From UBA4427 sp045106235 (GTDB lineage Bacteria > Myxococcota_A > UBA9160 > UBA4427), in NCBI GenBank assembly GCA_045106235.1, contig JBGCEJ010000012.1, positions 62,001 through 126,000 of the forward strand: 64,000 bases of DNA, in the 5' to 3' direction. How positions within the stretch are numbered: the stretch's first letter is position 1; the number at the start of each line of letters is the position of its first letter. Of the stretch, positions 1 through 9,030 are shown in pieces. A program made the position numbers and the translations under genes. Under the pieces are notes generated by a model, which made no database searches, was not told the origin of the DNA, and worked only from the letters and a program-made list of their open reading frames with translations.

Positions 1-509
1 GTGGCCATCCACGATTCGCGAGTGCCATCGGCGAGTTCTGCGCCGCCGAGCCCGCCGAGGCTCGGAATCAAGCCAAAGAGGGCGGCGAGGACGCCGAAGC
101 CGAGGAAGAGGCCGGGCAGGATGGGCAGAAGGCTCCGCCGAGGGCCGAAAGGGAGGAGGGGACGATCTTCCAGGACGTCGATCAGCCGAATCGGCGACCG
201 AGAGATGTTCTCCGTCACCTGGGCGGTGTTCCAGCGCCGTTCGAACTCTTGAAAGCTCTCCGCAAGCGGCGTGGTTTTCAGGAGTTCTCGGATCGCGGCG
301 CGATTATCCGCGAAGGCTTCGGGATGCTGCGCGGAGATGACCCGGTCGAGCTGGCCTTCCAAGCGAAAGAGGCGGAAGAGCCGAATCGCGAGCGGGATCA
401 GCACGATGATCGCCGCAAGCGCGAAAATGCCCAGGACCGATCCGATGACGCGCTGTGTAGCGAGATCGGTGGACCAGAAAATTGAAGAAAGGGAGTAGGG
501 GTCGCCCAC
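1..509 (-). CDS. MotA/ExbB/ZorA-like membrane protein, N-terminal part (runs off window)
   Basis: The gene is cut by the left edge, so only about 169 N-terminal residues are visible. The GTG start at 509 has a GGAG ten bases upstream. I see one membrane segment at about residues 18-37 (VIGSVLGIFALAAIIVLIPL). A charged region of roughly 85 residues follows (IRELLKTTPLAESFQEFE). A second hydrophobic stretch, LLPILPGLFLGFGVLAALFG, lies at about residues 127-146. The PGLFLGFGVLAALFGL pattern resembles the 'PGLLTGLGLLGTFxGL' transmembrane motif of MotA/ExbB-type proton-channel proteins. The arrangement of a short first helix, a soluble stretch and then this motif recalls ZorA of the Zorya anti-phage system. 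Family knowledge supports a proton-driven motor subunit; the ZorA assignment is inference, because the rest of the gene and any zorB partner lie outside the window. Confidence 0.55.
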   Translation of the reverse strand, partial: MGDPYSLSSIFWSTDLATQRVIGSVLGIFALAAIIVLIPLAIRLFRLFRLEGQLDRVISAQHPEAFADNRAAIRELLKTTPLAESFQEFERRWNTAQVTENISRSPIRLIDVLEDRPLLPFGPRRSLLPILPGLFLGFGVLAALFGLIPSLGGLGGAELADGTRESWMA

Positions 510-630
510 GTTGAGAATGCTCCGAGGATGATTTCGGGGTCAAGCCTCAGACGTTAGCACTCTTACCTCCGCGTCTGGAGATCTGGGATGCCCGGGGGAA
601 AGTCGGACTTCGCGGATCTTCGGGCGCGGT

Positions 631-3621
631 TCAGTTCTCCACCATTTCTTCCAGGGGCGGACAGGTGCACATGAGATTCCGGTCGCCGTACGCGTTGTCG
701 ATTCTCGACACGGGAGGCCAGAATTTATGCGTCCGCGTCCACGGCGCGGGGTAGGCCGCTTCCTCGCGGGTGTAGGCGAATGGCCATTCCGTGGCACAGA
801 CGATTTCCGCGGGATGCGGCGCGTTCTTGAGTGGTGAAGCAGATTCGCTGACTTCGCCGCGTTCGATGACCCGGATTTCTTCTCGAATCCGGATCAGCGC
901 TTCGCAGAGCCGGTCGAGCTCTTCCTTCGATTCGCTCTCGGTGGGCTCGATCATCAGCGTTCCGGCGACCGGGAACGACATGGTTGGGGCATGGAAGCCG
1001 TAGTCGATCAACCGTTTGGCGATGTCTTCGACATTGATGTCGGCGCTTCTTTCGAAGGGGCGGCAATCGATGATGAACTCGTGGGCGACGCGTCCGCCGG
1101 GACCCGTATAAAGAACGTCGTAATGATCCGAGAGCCGGCGTGCCATGTAGTTGGCGTTCAGAATCGCGATCTGGGTGGCACGAGTCAGTCCCTCGGCCCC
1201 CATCAGCGCGATATAGGCCCAGGAGATCGGCAGGATCGAGGGGCTTCCGAAAGGCGCCGCCGAAACCGCGCCGTCTCCGGCGACGGGATGTCCAGGGAGA
1301 AAAGGCCGGAGATGTTCTGCGGCGCAGATCGGTCCCATACCGGGACCGCCGCCGCCGTGTGGGATCGAGAATGTTTTGTGGAGGTTCAGATGGCAGACGT
1401 CGGCGCCGATCTCAGCAGGAGAGGTTAGGCCGACCTGGGCGTTCATGTTCGCGCCGTCCATGTAGACCTGTCCGCCGGCTTCGTGGATCACGCTACAAAT
1501 TTCGCGAACAGCTTCTTCGAACACACCGTGTGTGGAAGGGTACGTGATCATCAGCGCGCCGAGCTCATCGGAGTACTCCTCGACGCGCTGGCGCAGGTCG
1601 TTCACGTCGATGTTTCCGCGATCATCGCATTTGACGGAAACGCAACGGAAGCCCGCGATCACCGCGCTCGACGCATTCGTGCCATGGGCCGAGACGGGGA
1701 TCAGGCAGACGTTCCGCGGCGCGGCGCCCGTCGTCTTTTGGTTTTCGAGATGGAAGCGGCGAATGGCCAGGAGGCCGGCGTATTCACCCTGAGAGCCCGC
1801 GTTCGGCTGAAGGGATACCGCAGGGAGTCCGGTGATCTGGCCGAGCCAAGTCTCCAGCTGCTCAAAAAGCGCTGAGTAGCCCGCGGCTTGATCTGCAGGC
1901 GCGTAGGGGTGGAGGCCGCCGAACTCAGGCCAGGTCACGGGGATCATCTCCACCGTCGCATTCAGTTTCATCGTGCAGGAGCCCAGCGGGATCATGGATG
2001 TCGTGAGCGAGAGGTCCTTGGCTTCCAGGCGATTCAGGTAGCGGAGCATCTCCGTCTCGGAGTGGTAGCGATGAAAGACCTCGTGGGTGAGGAATTCCGA
2101 TGTCCGCCTAAGGGCGTTAGGCGTCGATGAGCCTGAGGAGAAAGCGTCCGCTTCTGTTGTCGCCTCGGTCGGGAAGAGCGCTTCGACTTCGAAGGGAAGT
2201 GCTTTGTCTCCCGCGAAGGACTCGAGCAGGTCGCGCACGTCTTCGAGTGTCGTTGTTTCGTCGAGGGAGATGCCCAGGGATCCGTCGGGTGCGAGGGATC
2301 CTTCGCCGTCGGCTCCGTCTTCTCGGTCTTGCGAATAATGCACCCGGAGGTTGAGTTCGCGCTCCCATCCGGCGGAGAGTACGTCCTGGGCGCTGCAGCC
2401 GACGGGGCGAACACGCAGCGTGTCGAAGAAGGGCACGTCTGCGACATCATGGCCCATCAGCTTGAGGCCGCGGGCGAGGGCGCCAGTGAAGCGCCGAATT
2501 CGTCGGGCGGTGCGTGTTAGGCCGTCCGGGCCGTGGTAGACGGCGTACATGCTGGCGAGGATGGCGAGCAGAACCTGCGCGGTGCAGATATTGCTCGTGG
2601 CTTTTTCGCGGCGGATATGCTGCTCGCGGGTTTGGATGGCGAGGCGATAGGCGAGTCGGCCGTCTCGGTCTCGGGAAATGCCGACGAGGCGTCCCGGGAG
2701 TCGGCGGGCATGCTTGTCGGTCGTTGCGAAATAGGCGGCGTGGGGGCCGCCGAAGCCCATCGGTACGCCGAGCCTCTGGGTCGTGCCGAGTGCGACGTCG
2801 GCACCGAGTTCGCCGGGAGGCGTGAGGAGCGTCATGGCAAGGAGGTCGGCCGCGACGCAGGCCAGGGCGCCAGCTTCGTGGGCCCGCTCGATGATGGCGC
2901 GCGGGTCGAAAACGCGGCCGTCGCTGGCGGGATACTGAAGAAGGACGCCACAGCAATCGAGGGCTGCGAAATCGGCCTCGTCCGGATTCCCAATATGCAG
3001 CGCGATGCCGAGGCCTTCGGCACGGGTGCGCAGCACGCCGAGGGTCTGGGGATGGCAGTCTTCCGAGGCGAAGAAGGCGCGCTTCTTGCCGCGGGCAACC
3101 GCAAGGCAGAGGCCGAGGGCTTCCGCTGCGGCGGTGGCTTCGTCGAGCAGGGATGCGTTGGCGAGGGGCAGGCCCGTCAGGTCCGCGACCATGGTCTGGA
3201 AATTGAGCAGCGCTTCGAGGCGGCCCTGGGAAATCTCCGCCTGGTAGGGCGTGTACTGCGTGTACCACCCGGGGTTTTCGAGCACGTTGCGCTGAATCAC
3301 GCCGGGGACGATCACGTCGTGATAGCCCTGGCCGAGATAGCTGCGGTAGACGCGATTCTCGCTCGCGATTTCGCGGAGGGCGCCGAGGAGCTCATGCTCG
3401 CCGAGGGGTTCAGTCGGAAGTCCTTCAAGAACCAGCGGCTCTTTCGCGCGAATCGAAGCCGGGATGGTCGCGGAGGCCAGGTCTTCAAGCGCGTCCATGC
3501 CGATTGCCGCAAGCATTTCGGGAATCTGTTCGGCGCGCGGGCCGAGATGACGACGGGCAAAGGTATCGCTCGGGTGCGGGGGGCCTCCAGAAATAGAAGA
3601 AGGCAGTCGAGTCTCGCTCAT
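631..3621 (-). CDS. gcvP: Glycine dehydrogenase (decarboxylating), P protein
   Basis: This is the P protein of the glycine cleavage system. It decarboxylates glycine with pyridoxal phosphate and passes the aminomethyl group to lipoylated H protein. The product is 996 residues, the single-chain form in which the two halves (GcvPA and GcvPB in other bacteria) are fused. Visible signatures are SDTFARRHLGP near the N terminus, SMIPLGSCTMKLNA in the second half, and the PLP lysine K749 in NLHKTFSIPHGGGGPGMG. I chose ATG at 3621 because a GGAG lies six bases upstream; an upstream TTG (3636) lacks a site. gcvT and gcvH are not adjacent, so the system is split in this genome. A short inverted repeat lies in the leader. 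Confidence 0.97.
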   Translation of the reverse strand: MSETRLPSSISGGPPHPSDTFARRHLGPRAEQIPEMLAAIGMDALEDLASATIPASIRAKEPLVLEGLPTEPLGEHELLGALREIASENRVYRSYLGQGYHDVIVPGVIQRNVLENPGWYTQYTPYQAEISQGRLEALLNFQTMVADLTGLPLANASLLDEATAAAEALGLCLAVARGKKRAFFASEDCHPQTLGVLRTRAEGLGIALHIGNPDEADFAALDCCGVLLQYPASDGRVFDPRAIIERAHEAGALACVAADLLAMTLLTPPGELGADVALGTTQRLGVPMGFGGPHAAYFATTDKHARRLPGRLVGISRDRDGRLAYRLAIQTREQHIRREKATSNICTAQVLLAILASMYAVYHGPDGLTRTARRIRRFTGALARGLKLMGHDVADVPFFDTLRVRPVGCSAQDVLSAGWERELNLRVHYSQDREDGADGEGSLAPDGSLGISLDETTTLEDVRDLLESFAGDKALPFEVEALFPTEATTEADAFSSGSSTPNALRRTSEFLTHEVFHRYHSETEMLRYLNRLEAKDLSLTTSMIPLGSCTMKLNATVEMIPVTWPEFGGLHPYAPADQAAGYSALFEQLETWLGQITGLPAVSLQPNAGSQGEYAGLLAIRRFHLENQKTTGAAPRNVCLIPVSAHGTNASSAVIAGFRCVSVKCDDRGNIDVNDLRQRVEEYSDELGALMITYPSTHGVFEEAVREICSVIHEAGGQVYMDGANMNAQVGLTSPAEIGADVCHLNLHKTFSIPHGGGGPGMGPICAAEHLRPFLPGHPVAGDGAVSAAPFGSPSILPISWAYIALMGAEGLTRATQIAILNANYMARRLSDHYDVLYTGPGGRVAHEFIIDCRPFERSADINVEDIAKRLIDYGFHAPTMSFPVAGTLMIEPTESESKEELDRLCEALIRIREEIRVIERGEVSESASPLKNAPHPAEIVCATEWPFAYTREEAAYPAPWTRTHKFWPPVSRIDNAYGDRNLMCTCPPLEEMVEN

Positions 3622-3659
3622 GGGGGGCTCCAGCAAATCAATCGATCCGAGCAGGACTC

Positions 3660-3679
3660 ACTTCCGTGAAATCGGAAGT
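3660..3679. promoter_or_regulatory. Inverted repeat in the gcvP leader
   Basis: Seven-base perfect arms ACTTCCG and CGGAAGT flank the six-base loop TGAAAT, about 40 bases before the gcvP start. It could be an operator or an mRNA hairpin. I found no glycine riboswitch pattern in this leader. Confidence 0.35.
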
Positions 3680-3848
3680 CTTGAGCTTGCGCGGGATCAC
3701 GCGGATCGAGGCGCGCGGGGCGCTTCGGTTTGATTGCGAATGCAGTCGGGGGGAGACGCATTCGACGCATCGCGGGGTTGATCTTAAGTATAGAAGCTAG
3801 CACAGGGCTTTGTTTGAAATCGTGCCCCGGGGCCCCGAACCCGGCCGC

Positions 3849-5834
3849 TTACTCCCCACCGCCGCGTTCTTCGAAGAGCTGCCGGACGCGGGCGATATTT
3901 TCGGCATCGCCCAGCACGAGTAGCCGGTCGCCGCCTCGGAGTCCGAAATTGGGAGGCGGATTCGGGTGGCTGAGTTCGCCGCGTTCGAGAACGAGAACGC
4001 TGCCGCCGGTTTGGGCCCGGAGGTCCAGCTCGCCGAGCGTCGGCTCCCCGGGCATGCCGACGGGGATCTCGACCCATTCCGTATCGGTATGACCCAGGAG
4101 TTCGATGAGCCAAGGGTCCAGGGGTAAAGCGGCGGGGGCTCGAATCGCGCCGTAGCCCTCTTCGCGGAGCGCCTCGGTGAAGCGGGTGATAGCGCCGGTC
4201 GGGACTTCGAAAGTTTCGAGCGCCCGGGCGACCAGTTCGATGCTGCCCTCGAATTCCTCGGCGACGACGACGCTCGCCCCCGCCATAGAAAGGCGATCCA
4301 CTTCGCGGACGTAGCGGGTGCGAGCGAGGATCGGCGTATTCGGGGCCATCGCCCGAATCCGGGAAACGATCCGCCGGGTTGCCAAGGGATCCGAGATGGC
4401 AACGGCCACGAGTCTCGCTTCCCAGACCGCAAGATGGCGGAGTACTTGGGGACGCGTGGCATCCCCGTAGATCACGGGCTCGCCGGTCCGGCTCGCCTCG
4501 AGTGCCGAGCTCGGATTCGTGTCGACGGCGATATAAGGAACGTCGAGGGAGCGCAGAAGTCGGATCAGCGTTTGCCCCGCTGGCCCGTACCCCACGACGA
4601 CGACCCGGGCGTCTGCTCCGGGGGCGCCGTCTGTGGCCGGATCGGGGAGGTCGGCGCCTTCGAGATGCAGCCTTTCAGCGACGGCGTTCGCCATCTGAGG
4701 CGCGTAGCGAATCAAGAAGGGCGAGATCAGCAGAGAGACGATCGAAGCGGCGACCACGCGCTCTTGGAGGACGGGGTCGACGAGGCCGGCCGCGGTCGCG
4801 ACCCCGATCAGGACGAACGAGAACTCACCCATCTGACAAAGGGCGAGGCCTGCTTCAAGGCTCACTCGCAGAGAGCGTCGTAAGAGAAAGAAGCCTGCGA
4901 TGACGACGAGAACGAGCTTGCCCAGCATGATCGCGAGCACGTCAAAGAGCAGCTCCGTGGGATTTTCGAGGACGCTTGCGGGGTTGAAGAACATCCCCAC
5001 AGCGGTGAAGAAGATGCCCAGGAGAACGCCGCGAAGGGGGACGACCTCGCTGAAGAGTTGATGTGCGTAGGGGGAGCCGCTGGCTGCGACCCCGGCAAGG
5101 AAGGCCCCGACGGCGAGGGTGAGGCCGAGCGCCTCCGCGGTTGCGGCGGAGCCGAGCACGATCAGGAGCGCGAGCAGGCTGAAGAGTTCGCCGCCCCGGA
5201 TCTGAGCGACCCGGTCGAGCACGCGCGGGACGATGAACCAGACGCCGACACCGACCAGCACGAGGGCGCCGAGCATGCGACCGATGGAGAGGGCGAGGAC
5301 GCCCAGGTCGCGAGATTCACCGGCGAGCAGCGGCACCATCAAGAGGAAGGGGACGATCGCGAGGTCCTGCATGAGCAGGACGGCGACGGAGAGCTGCCCG
5401 CTCGGGGAGTCGATCTGGCCCTCGTCCGTCAGGAGTCGGAGCACGATGGCTGTGCTCGACATGGTGATGGCAGCGCCGATCACGAAGGCGGGGGATTTCG
5501 GTAAGCCGAGGGACCAGACGAGAAAGCCGAAAGCCGAGAGCGTGGCGAGGACCTGGAAGCCGCCGCCGACGAGCGCGGTCCTCCACATCATCCGCACGCG
5601 CTCGATTGGGAGCTCGAGGCCGATCTCGAAGAGCAGGAAGATGACACCGATTTCGGCCAGGTCTCGAACGCGGGCCGGGTCGCCGATCAGGCCGAAGGCG
5701 CCTGGGCCGGCGAGCGCGCCGACGATCAGGAAGCCGACGACGGAGGGCAAGCGGAGGCGTTCGGTTGCTGCGAGTCCCGCCGAGGCGAGTGCGAGCAGCA
5801 GCACAGCAAGGGTCAGGCCGTGGGTTGTTTCCAA
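3849..5834 (-). CDS. Monovalent cation:proton antiporter, CPA2 family (KefB/YbaL type)
   Basis: This 661-residue inner-membrane antiporter probably exchanges K+ or Na+ for protons. Residues 1 to about 385 are a multi-helix Na+/H+ exchanger domain (RLPSVVGFLIVGALAGP, TAIVLRLLTDEG). A cytosolic RCK/TrkA-N Rossmann domain starts at about residue 412 (VVVVGYGPAGQTLIRLL, with AVDTNPSSALEA as the second strand). A TrkA-C-like domain (GDRLLVLGDAENI) ends the protein. The length and order fit KefB, KefC and YbaL. The start is TTG at 5834, with GGGAG nine bases upstream. The lipoprotein gene lies 22 bases upstream on the same strand, so the two are probably co-transcribed. The transported ion cannot be told from the sequence. 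Confidence 0.92.
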   Translation of the reverse strand: METTHGLTLAVLLLALASAGLAATERLRLPSVVGFLIVGALAGPGAFGLIGDPARVRDLAEIGVIFLLFEIGLELPIERVRMMWRTALVGGGFQVLATLSAFGFLVWSLGLPKSPAFVIGAAITMSSTAIVLRLLTDEGQIDSPSGQLSVAVLLMQDLAIVPFLLMVPLLAGESRDLGVLALSIGRMLGALVLVGVGVWFIVPRVLDRVAQIRGGELFSLLALLIVLGSAATAEALGLTLAVGAFLAGVAASGSPYAHQLFSEVVPLRGVLLGIFFTAVGMFFNPASVLENPTELLFDVLAIMLGKLVLVVIAGFFLLRRSLRVSLEAGLALCQMGEFSFVLIGVATAAGLVDPVLQERVVAASIVSLLISPFLIRYAPQMANAVAERLHLEGADLPDPATDGAPGADARVVVVGYGPAGQTLIRLLRSLDVPYIAVDTNPSSALEASRTGEPVIYGDATRPQVLRHLAVWEARLVAVAISDPLATRRIVSRIRAMAPNTPILARTRYVREVDRLSMAGASVVVAEEFEGSIELVARALETFEVPTGAITRFTEALREEGYGAIRAPAALPLDPWLIELLGHTDTEWVEIPVGMPGEPTLGELDLRAQTGGSVLVLERGELSHPNPPPNFGLRGGDRLLVLGDAENIARVRQLFEERGGGE

Positions 5835-5856
5835 GCCGGACGACTCCCTTGCGCGT

Positions 5857-6291
5857 TTAGAGCGCTTGATGAACCTGTTCTAGGAGGAGGCGAGAGCGAG
5901 GCTCGTTTCCGAACACGCCGATGCGAATATTGAGCTCCGTCGACTCAGGGCCCTTGGCTTCTAGTTGCAGATCGACGGGGTCACCGCCGCTCGTCTTCGC
6001 GCGCCAGCGTATCTTATCCGCCGCCCGCTCTACATCGATCTCGTCGTACCCCATTTCGTCGAGCGCCACGGCGCAGGCCTGGTCAAGCACGTCGAGGGCA
6101 TGGGGCTCCGTCGACTTGAGCTCGCCCGTCGCGAAGGCAATTGCGCTCGTTCCGGCACCGCCCACCAGCAAGAGAGCGCCGCATCCGGTGAGCGTCCCGC
6201 TGAGCCCAATCGCGAGGGTTGCGATCACGAACGCGCGGGTGAGGGCGGAGGCGGTCCAGGTTCGGTTTTTGGCAGGCGCACTGGGATTCAT
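5857..6291 (-). CDS. DUF3568-type lipoprotein
   Basis: This small lipoprotein of 144 residues has a signal sequence (LTRAFVIATLAIGLSGTLTGC), with a lipobox ending at Cys about residue 37. After the cysteine comes the pattern GALLLVGGAGTSAIAFATGELKS. A compact alpha/beta domain with a 'LDVLDQACAVALDEMGY' helix follows, which is the layout of DUF3568 proteins. Their function is unknown. I chose ATG at 6291 so that the signal peptide begins close to the start. A longer form from 6375 adds 28 polar residues before the signal and is less likely. The antiporter gene follows closely downstream. Confidence 0.72.
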   Translation of the reverse strand: MNPSAPAKNRTWTASALTRAFVIATLAIGLSGTLTGCGALLLVGGAGTSAIAFATGELKSTEPHALDVLDQACAVALDEMGYDEIDVERAADKIRWRAKTSGGDPVDLQLEAKGPESTELNIRIGVFGNEPRSRLLLEQVHQAL

Positions 6292-7031
6292 CACGGCTGC
6301 ATTCTCGTCGAGTGGGGAGGGCTTGTCGAGTTGGTGTTGCGAACACGTTGGTGGTTCTCCGTCCATTGATTTCATCTTGAACGTTCTTCTCCAATCACAG
6401 CGAAGCGAATTGCGGGATTCGAAGCATTTACGCGTCGAACCGGCAAGAAGGATCCATCGATCGGCGAAAAGACTTCAAGACTCGGCAACTACGTCGCGAT
6501 AAGAGGTCTCAGGTTGGGCGGATCTCTCCGCCCCCGATTTCGCAAGGTTGGGAAGCGCGCGGATGTCGCACGGGGATCACAGTCATGGCTTCGGGCAGTT
6601 TGGGTCTCGATGGAACTCGGGCCCCAGCGAGCCAGAGAGCCATACCGAGCATCAGGCCGCGCTCGATGCCACGGTTTTCGGAGGCGCTTCGGCGGCCTCG
6701 GAATTGGTCCTTGAGCTCGATGCTGGAGAACTCCGCGTCCGCCCGGGTGCCTCGCGAGCTGAGTGAGGCTTTAAGGCCTCATCTCTGCATCCCCTGAAAT
6801 AATGCTCCTGCCCCCTCGGGGCAATCGGGAAATTGCCGCAAAGCGGTGTTACCGTCCCCTTGAGGCACGCGTCGCTCTGCGACCCGCCCCGCCAATCAAC
6901 TCGTCATCCAAACTTGTTTGGATGAAAACCGAGCCGCCGTTTTTCGGACCGGCAACGGTTTCCTCGTCCTTTATATGCCGCTCTCTGCTTGAGCGCGGCT
7001 TTTGATCCATTGATCCTAGGAGAACTGCTCA
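6292..7031. other. Gene-free interval before the MoxR/VWA operon
   Basis: This is about 740 bases between divergently oriented genes. Short open frames here have no recognisable domain or ribosome binding site, and I do not call them genes. The only clear structure is the perfect palindrome at 6904-6925. The segment nearest 7032 should hold the promoter of the operon, and the start of the interval the promoter of the lipoprotein gene. Confidence 0.6.
6904..6925. promoter_or_regulatory. Perfect 10-bp-arm palindrome, probable operator
   Basis: Arms TCATCCAAAC and GTTTGGATGA are exact reverse complements separated by TT. The core CAAAC-TT-GTTTG fits the published form of the PsrA box (a TetR-family, fatty-acid-responsive regulator), C/G-AAAC-N2-4-GTTT-G/C. 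It lies 107-128 bases upstream of the GTG at 7032. No regulator gene is adjacent, so the binding protein is unknown. Confidence 0.6.
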
Positions 7032-8126
7032 GTGAGCCTTCATCCGATTATTGCCCTCGTGAACGACCGCGATGTGAAGCAGGCGAAGGGCTTTCGGCTT
7101 GCGGCCGAGAAGTTGACCGGCGCTTCACTTGAAGCCGACTATCAGACTGAAGTCGCGAATTCGCCGAAGCGTTCGGCGGAGGGCCTGACCCATCTCGATG
7201 TGCGCGTTGGGCGTAAGGCCAAGGGCCGTCAGCATGGTCGAGACGAACGTCATCTCGCGGAAGCGATTGGCCGTGAAGCGAAGGAAGCACGCGCAGCGGG
7301 CGACGGCGCTATTCCGATGATCGAATTGCCGACGGGTGAGCCCGTGACGATCGTTGACCATATGGTGCCGATCAAAACGGCCGCGCCGGATAAAGAGAAG
7401 GGCGACCAGGACCCGAACGCCGGGATCGAAGATATTCCTCTGCTTGCACTGATTTCGGAAGATCGACCGGCTGTCGTCGTGCTGAAGTTTCTCGAAGCAG
7501 ACGCAACGCGCAGTGGTGCCGGCGATACGCCGCTTAGACTGATGCTTCAGGGGATCGCTCATGCAGCAACCCTGGACGCCAACAAAGAAGCGCTTCGTGC
7601 GGAGATCGCCGAAGCGACGGGCTTTACGACGGGCGAAGAAGCGCCAGCGGTGATCATCGCCGCGAGCCCGCGCTACTGGGAACTCTGTCGCAAGCGCGAG
7701 GCCCAAAAGGGCGCGGGCTGGATCCGGGAATGTGAACGCATCGCTCGCGAACTCGGCGAAACGGTCGGCACCGAAGTGATCTTCGCTGGGCTGACCACCG
7801 ACGGCGAACTCGGTTGGGAATACGATGACGAGGGACCGAAGCTGACGGGTCCTGTGAACTTCGAAAAGGCATGGGAAACGGGTGCTGGGAAGCTGAAGCC
7901 CAAGCCGAAGCCGAAGAAGATCGATCCCGCGGACGCGATTATCGAAGCGGATATGACCAAAGAGATTCGGACCTACTCGATCCGGGACTCCTACGAGCCC
8001 GGCGAGCGCATCGCGCATAAGACCCTCGGCGAGGGCGTTGTGCAGGGTGTGACGGGTCGCGGGAAGATCGCGGTCCTGTTTGGTGAAGAGAAAGAGAAGA
8101 AGCTGCTCATTCACGAGCGCGCCTAA
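7032..8126 (+). CDS. Unknown protein with C-terminal Tudor-like domain; possible PD-(D/E)xK-like fold
   Basis: I do not recognise this 364-residue protein as a named family. Residues 321-364 (YEPGERIAHKTLGEGVV... KIAVLFGEEKEKKLLIHERA) resemble the Tudor-like tail of UvrD/PcrA helicases, which contacts RNA polymerase in those proteins. A basic, proline-rich linker (KLKPKPKPKKI) comes before it. The middle, from IPLLALISEDRPAVVVLKFLE through a helix containing RLMLQGIAHAATLDANKEALRAEI, resembles PD-(D/E)xK nuclease-like proteins. In that reading the usual E-x-K is V150-L-K152, so the site would be degenerate; this is inference. The GTG start has AGGAG nine bases upstream. The stop codon shares one base with the MoxR gene start (TAATG), so the two are translationally coupled. 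Confidence 0.85.
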   Translation: MSLHPIIALVNDRDVKQAKGFRLAAEKLTGASLEADYQTEVANSPKRSAEGLTHLDVRVGRKAKGRQHGRDERHLAEAIGREAKEARAAGDGAIPMIELPTGEPVTIVDHMVPIKTAAPDKEKGDQDPNAGIEDIPLLALISEDRPAVVVLKFLEADATRSGAGDTPLRLMLQGIAHAATLDANKEALRAEIAEATGFTTGEEAPAVIIAASPRYWELCRKREAQKGAGWIRECERIARELGETVGTEVIFAGLTTDGELGWEYDDEGPKLTGPVNFEKAWETGAGKLKPKPKPKKIDPADAIIEADMTKEIRTYSIRDSYEPGERIAHKTLGEGVVQGVTGRGKIAVLFGEEKEKKLLIHERA

Positions 8127-9019
8127 TGAGTGCTGCTGAAGGTGCTGAATCTAGTTTCGACCGATTTCAGGGGACGAGCGAATACATCGCATCGCGCTCT
8201 TTGATCGATGCTGTGAACTGCGCGCTCGCGCTGGAGCGGCCGTTGCTCGTGAAGGGAGAGCCCGGGACGGGCAAGACGCTCCTGGCGCAGCATGTCGCCG
8301 CCGGCCTTGGGATGCCGCTCGATGCATGGCATATCAAGTCGACTTCGAAGGCGGATGACGGGCTCTACGTTTACGACACGGTCCAGCGGCTGAACGACGC
8401 GCGCTTCGGCGACGGGGACGTGAAGGATATCCGCAGCTATATCCGCCTTGGGCCGCTCGGGCGCGTTTTCTCCGCGAAGGATCGCCAAGTTCTCTTGATC
8501 GACGAAGTCGACAAGGCGGACCTCGAATTCCCGAACGATATTCTCCATGAAATCGACGAGATGCGGTTCACGATCCTCGAGACGAATGAAGAAGTGGTCG
8601 CGGCCCAGCGGCCTATGGTGATCATTACCTCGAATAACGAGAAAGAACTCCCGGACGCATTCCTGCGCCGATGCGTTTTCCACTTCATCGACTTTCCGGA
8701 TGTCGAGCAGATGCGCAAGATCGTGGACGTGCATCATCCCGACGTGGAGAAGAAGCTGCTGGAGCAGGTGCTCGTGAAGTTCTACTGGCTGCGCGAGCAG
8801 AAAGAGCTCCGGAAGCGCCCGTCGACCTCAGAGTTGATCGATTGGATCACCGCGCTTGTGCGGGCTGGGGCGGACGTGAAGTCGCTTGAGTCGGAAATCC
8901 CCTTCATGGGGGCGCTGCTCAAGAACGAACAGGACACGCGTGCGATTCAGAGCTTTCAGGATCGCGGGGGGAAGACGCCCTCGAGCCTGGACGAACTCGG
9001 GAATGCCCGACGGCGTTAG
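8126..9019 (+). CDS. MoxR-type AAA+ ATPase
   Basis: This 297-residue AAA+ ATPase of the MoxR class works as a chaperone that activates or assembles partners, usually together with a VWA protein. Walker A is GEPGTGKT at residues 44-51. Walker B is VLLIDEVDKAD with D126 and E127. Sensor 1 is IITSNNEKELPDAFLRRC, with the arginine finger region after it. The length is normal for the family. The gene overlaps the unknown gene upstream by one base and ends 11 bases before the VWA gene, which makes a three-gene operon. MoxR/CoxE-type pairs typically act on a metalloenzyme or a membrane complex. The client here may be the upstream protein, which is inference from gene order. Confidence 0.95.
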   Translation: MSAAEGAESSFDRFQGTSEYIASRSLIDAVNCALALERPLLVKGEPGTGKTLLAQHVAAGLGMPLDAWHIKSTSKADDGLYVYDTVQRLNDARFGDGDVKDIRSYIRLGPLGRVFSAKDRQVLLIDEVDKADLEFPNDILHEIDEMRFTILETNEEVVAAQRPMVIITSNNEKELPDAFLRRCVFHFIDFPDVEQMRKIVDVHHPDVEKKLLEQVLVKFYWLREQKELRKRPSTSELIDWITALVRAGADVKSLESEIPFMGALLKNEQDTRAIQSFQDRGGKTPSSLDELGNARRR

Positions 9020-9030
9020 GCGGTCGATCG

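Noticed and set aside
2533..3669. A 378-residue open frame on the plus strand over gcvP
   Set aside because: It is antisense to gcvP, whose motifs and lengths are unmistakable; long antisense frames are common at this GC content.
3622..3848. Glycine riboswitch before gcvP
   Set aside because: I looked for the tandem aptamer pattern and did not find the conserved core; only a 7-bp hairpin is present.
6514..6797. Short plus-strand frames in the gene-free interval
   Set aside because: They lack ribosome sites and recognisable domains and overlap each other in several frames.
7125..8114. A 329-residue minus-strand frame over the unknown operon gene
   Set aside because: The plus-strand reading has a ribosome binding site, a Tudor-like tail and a coupled overlap with MoxR; the minus-strand reading has none.
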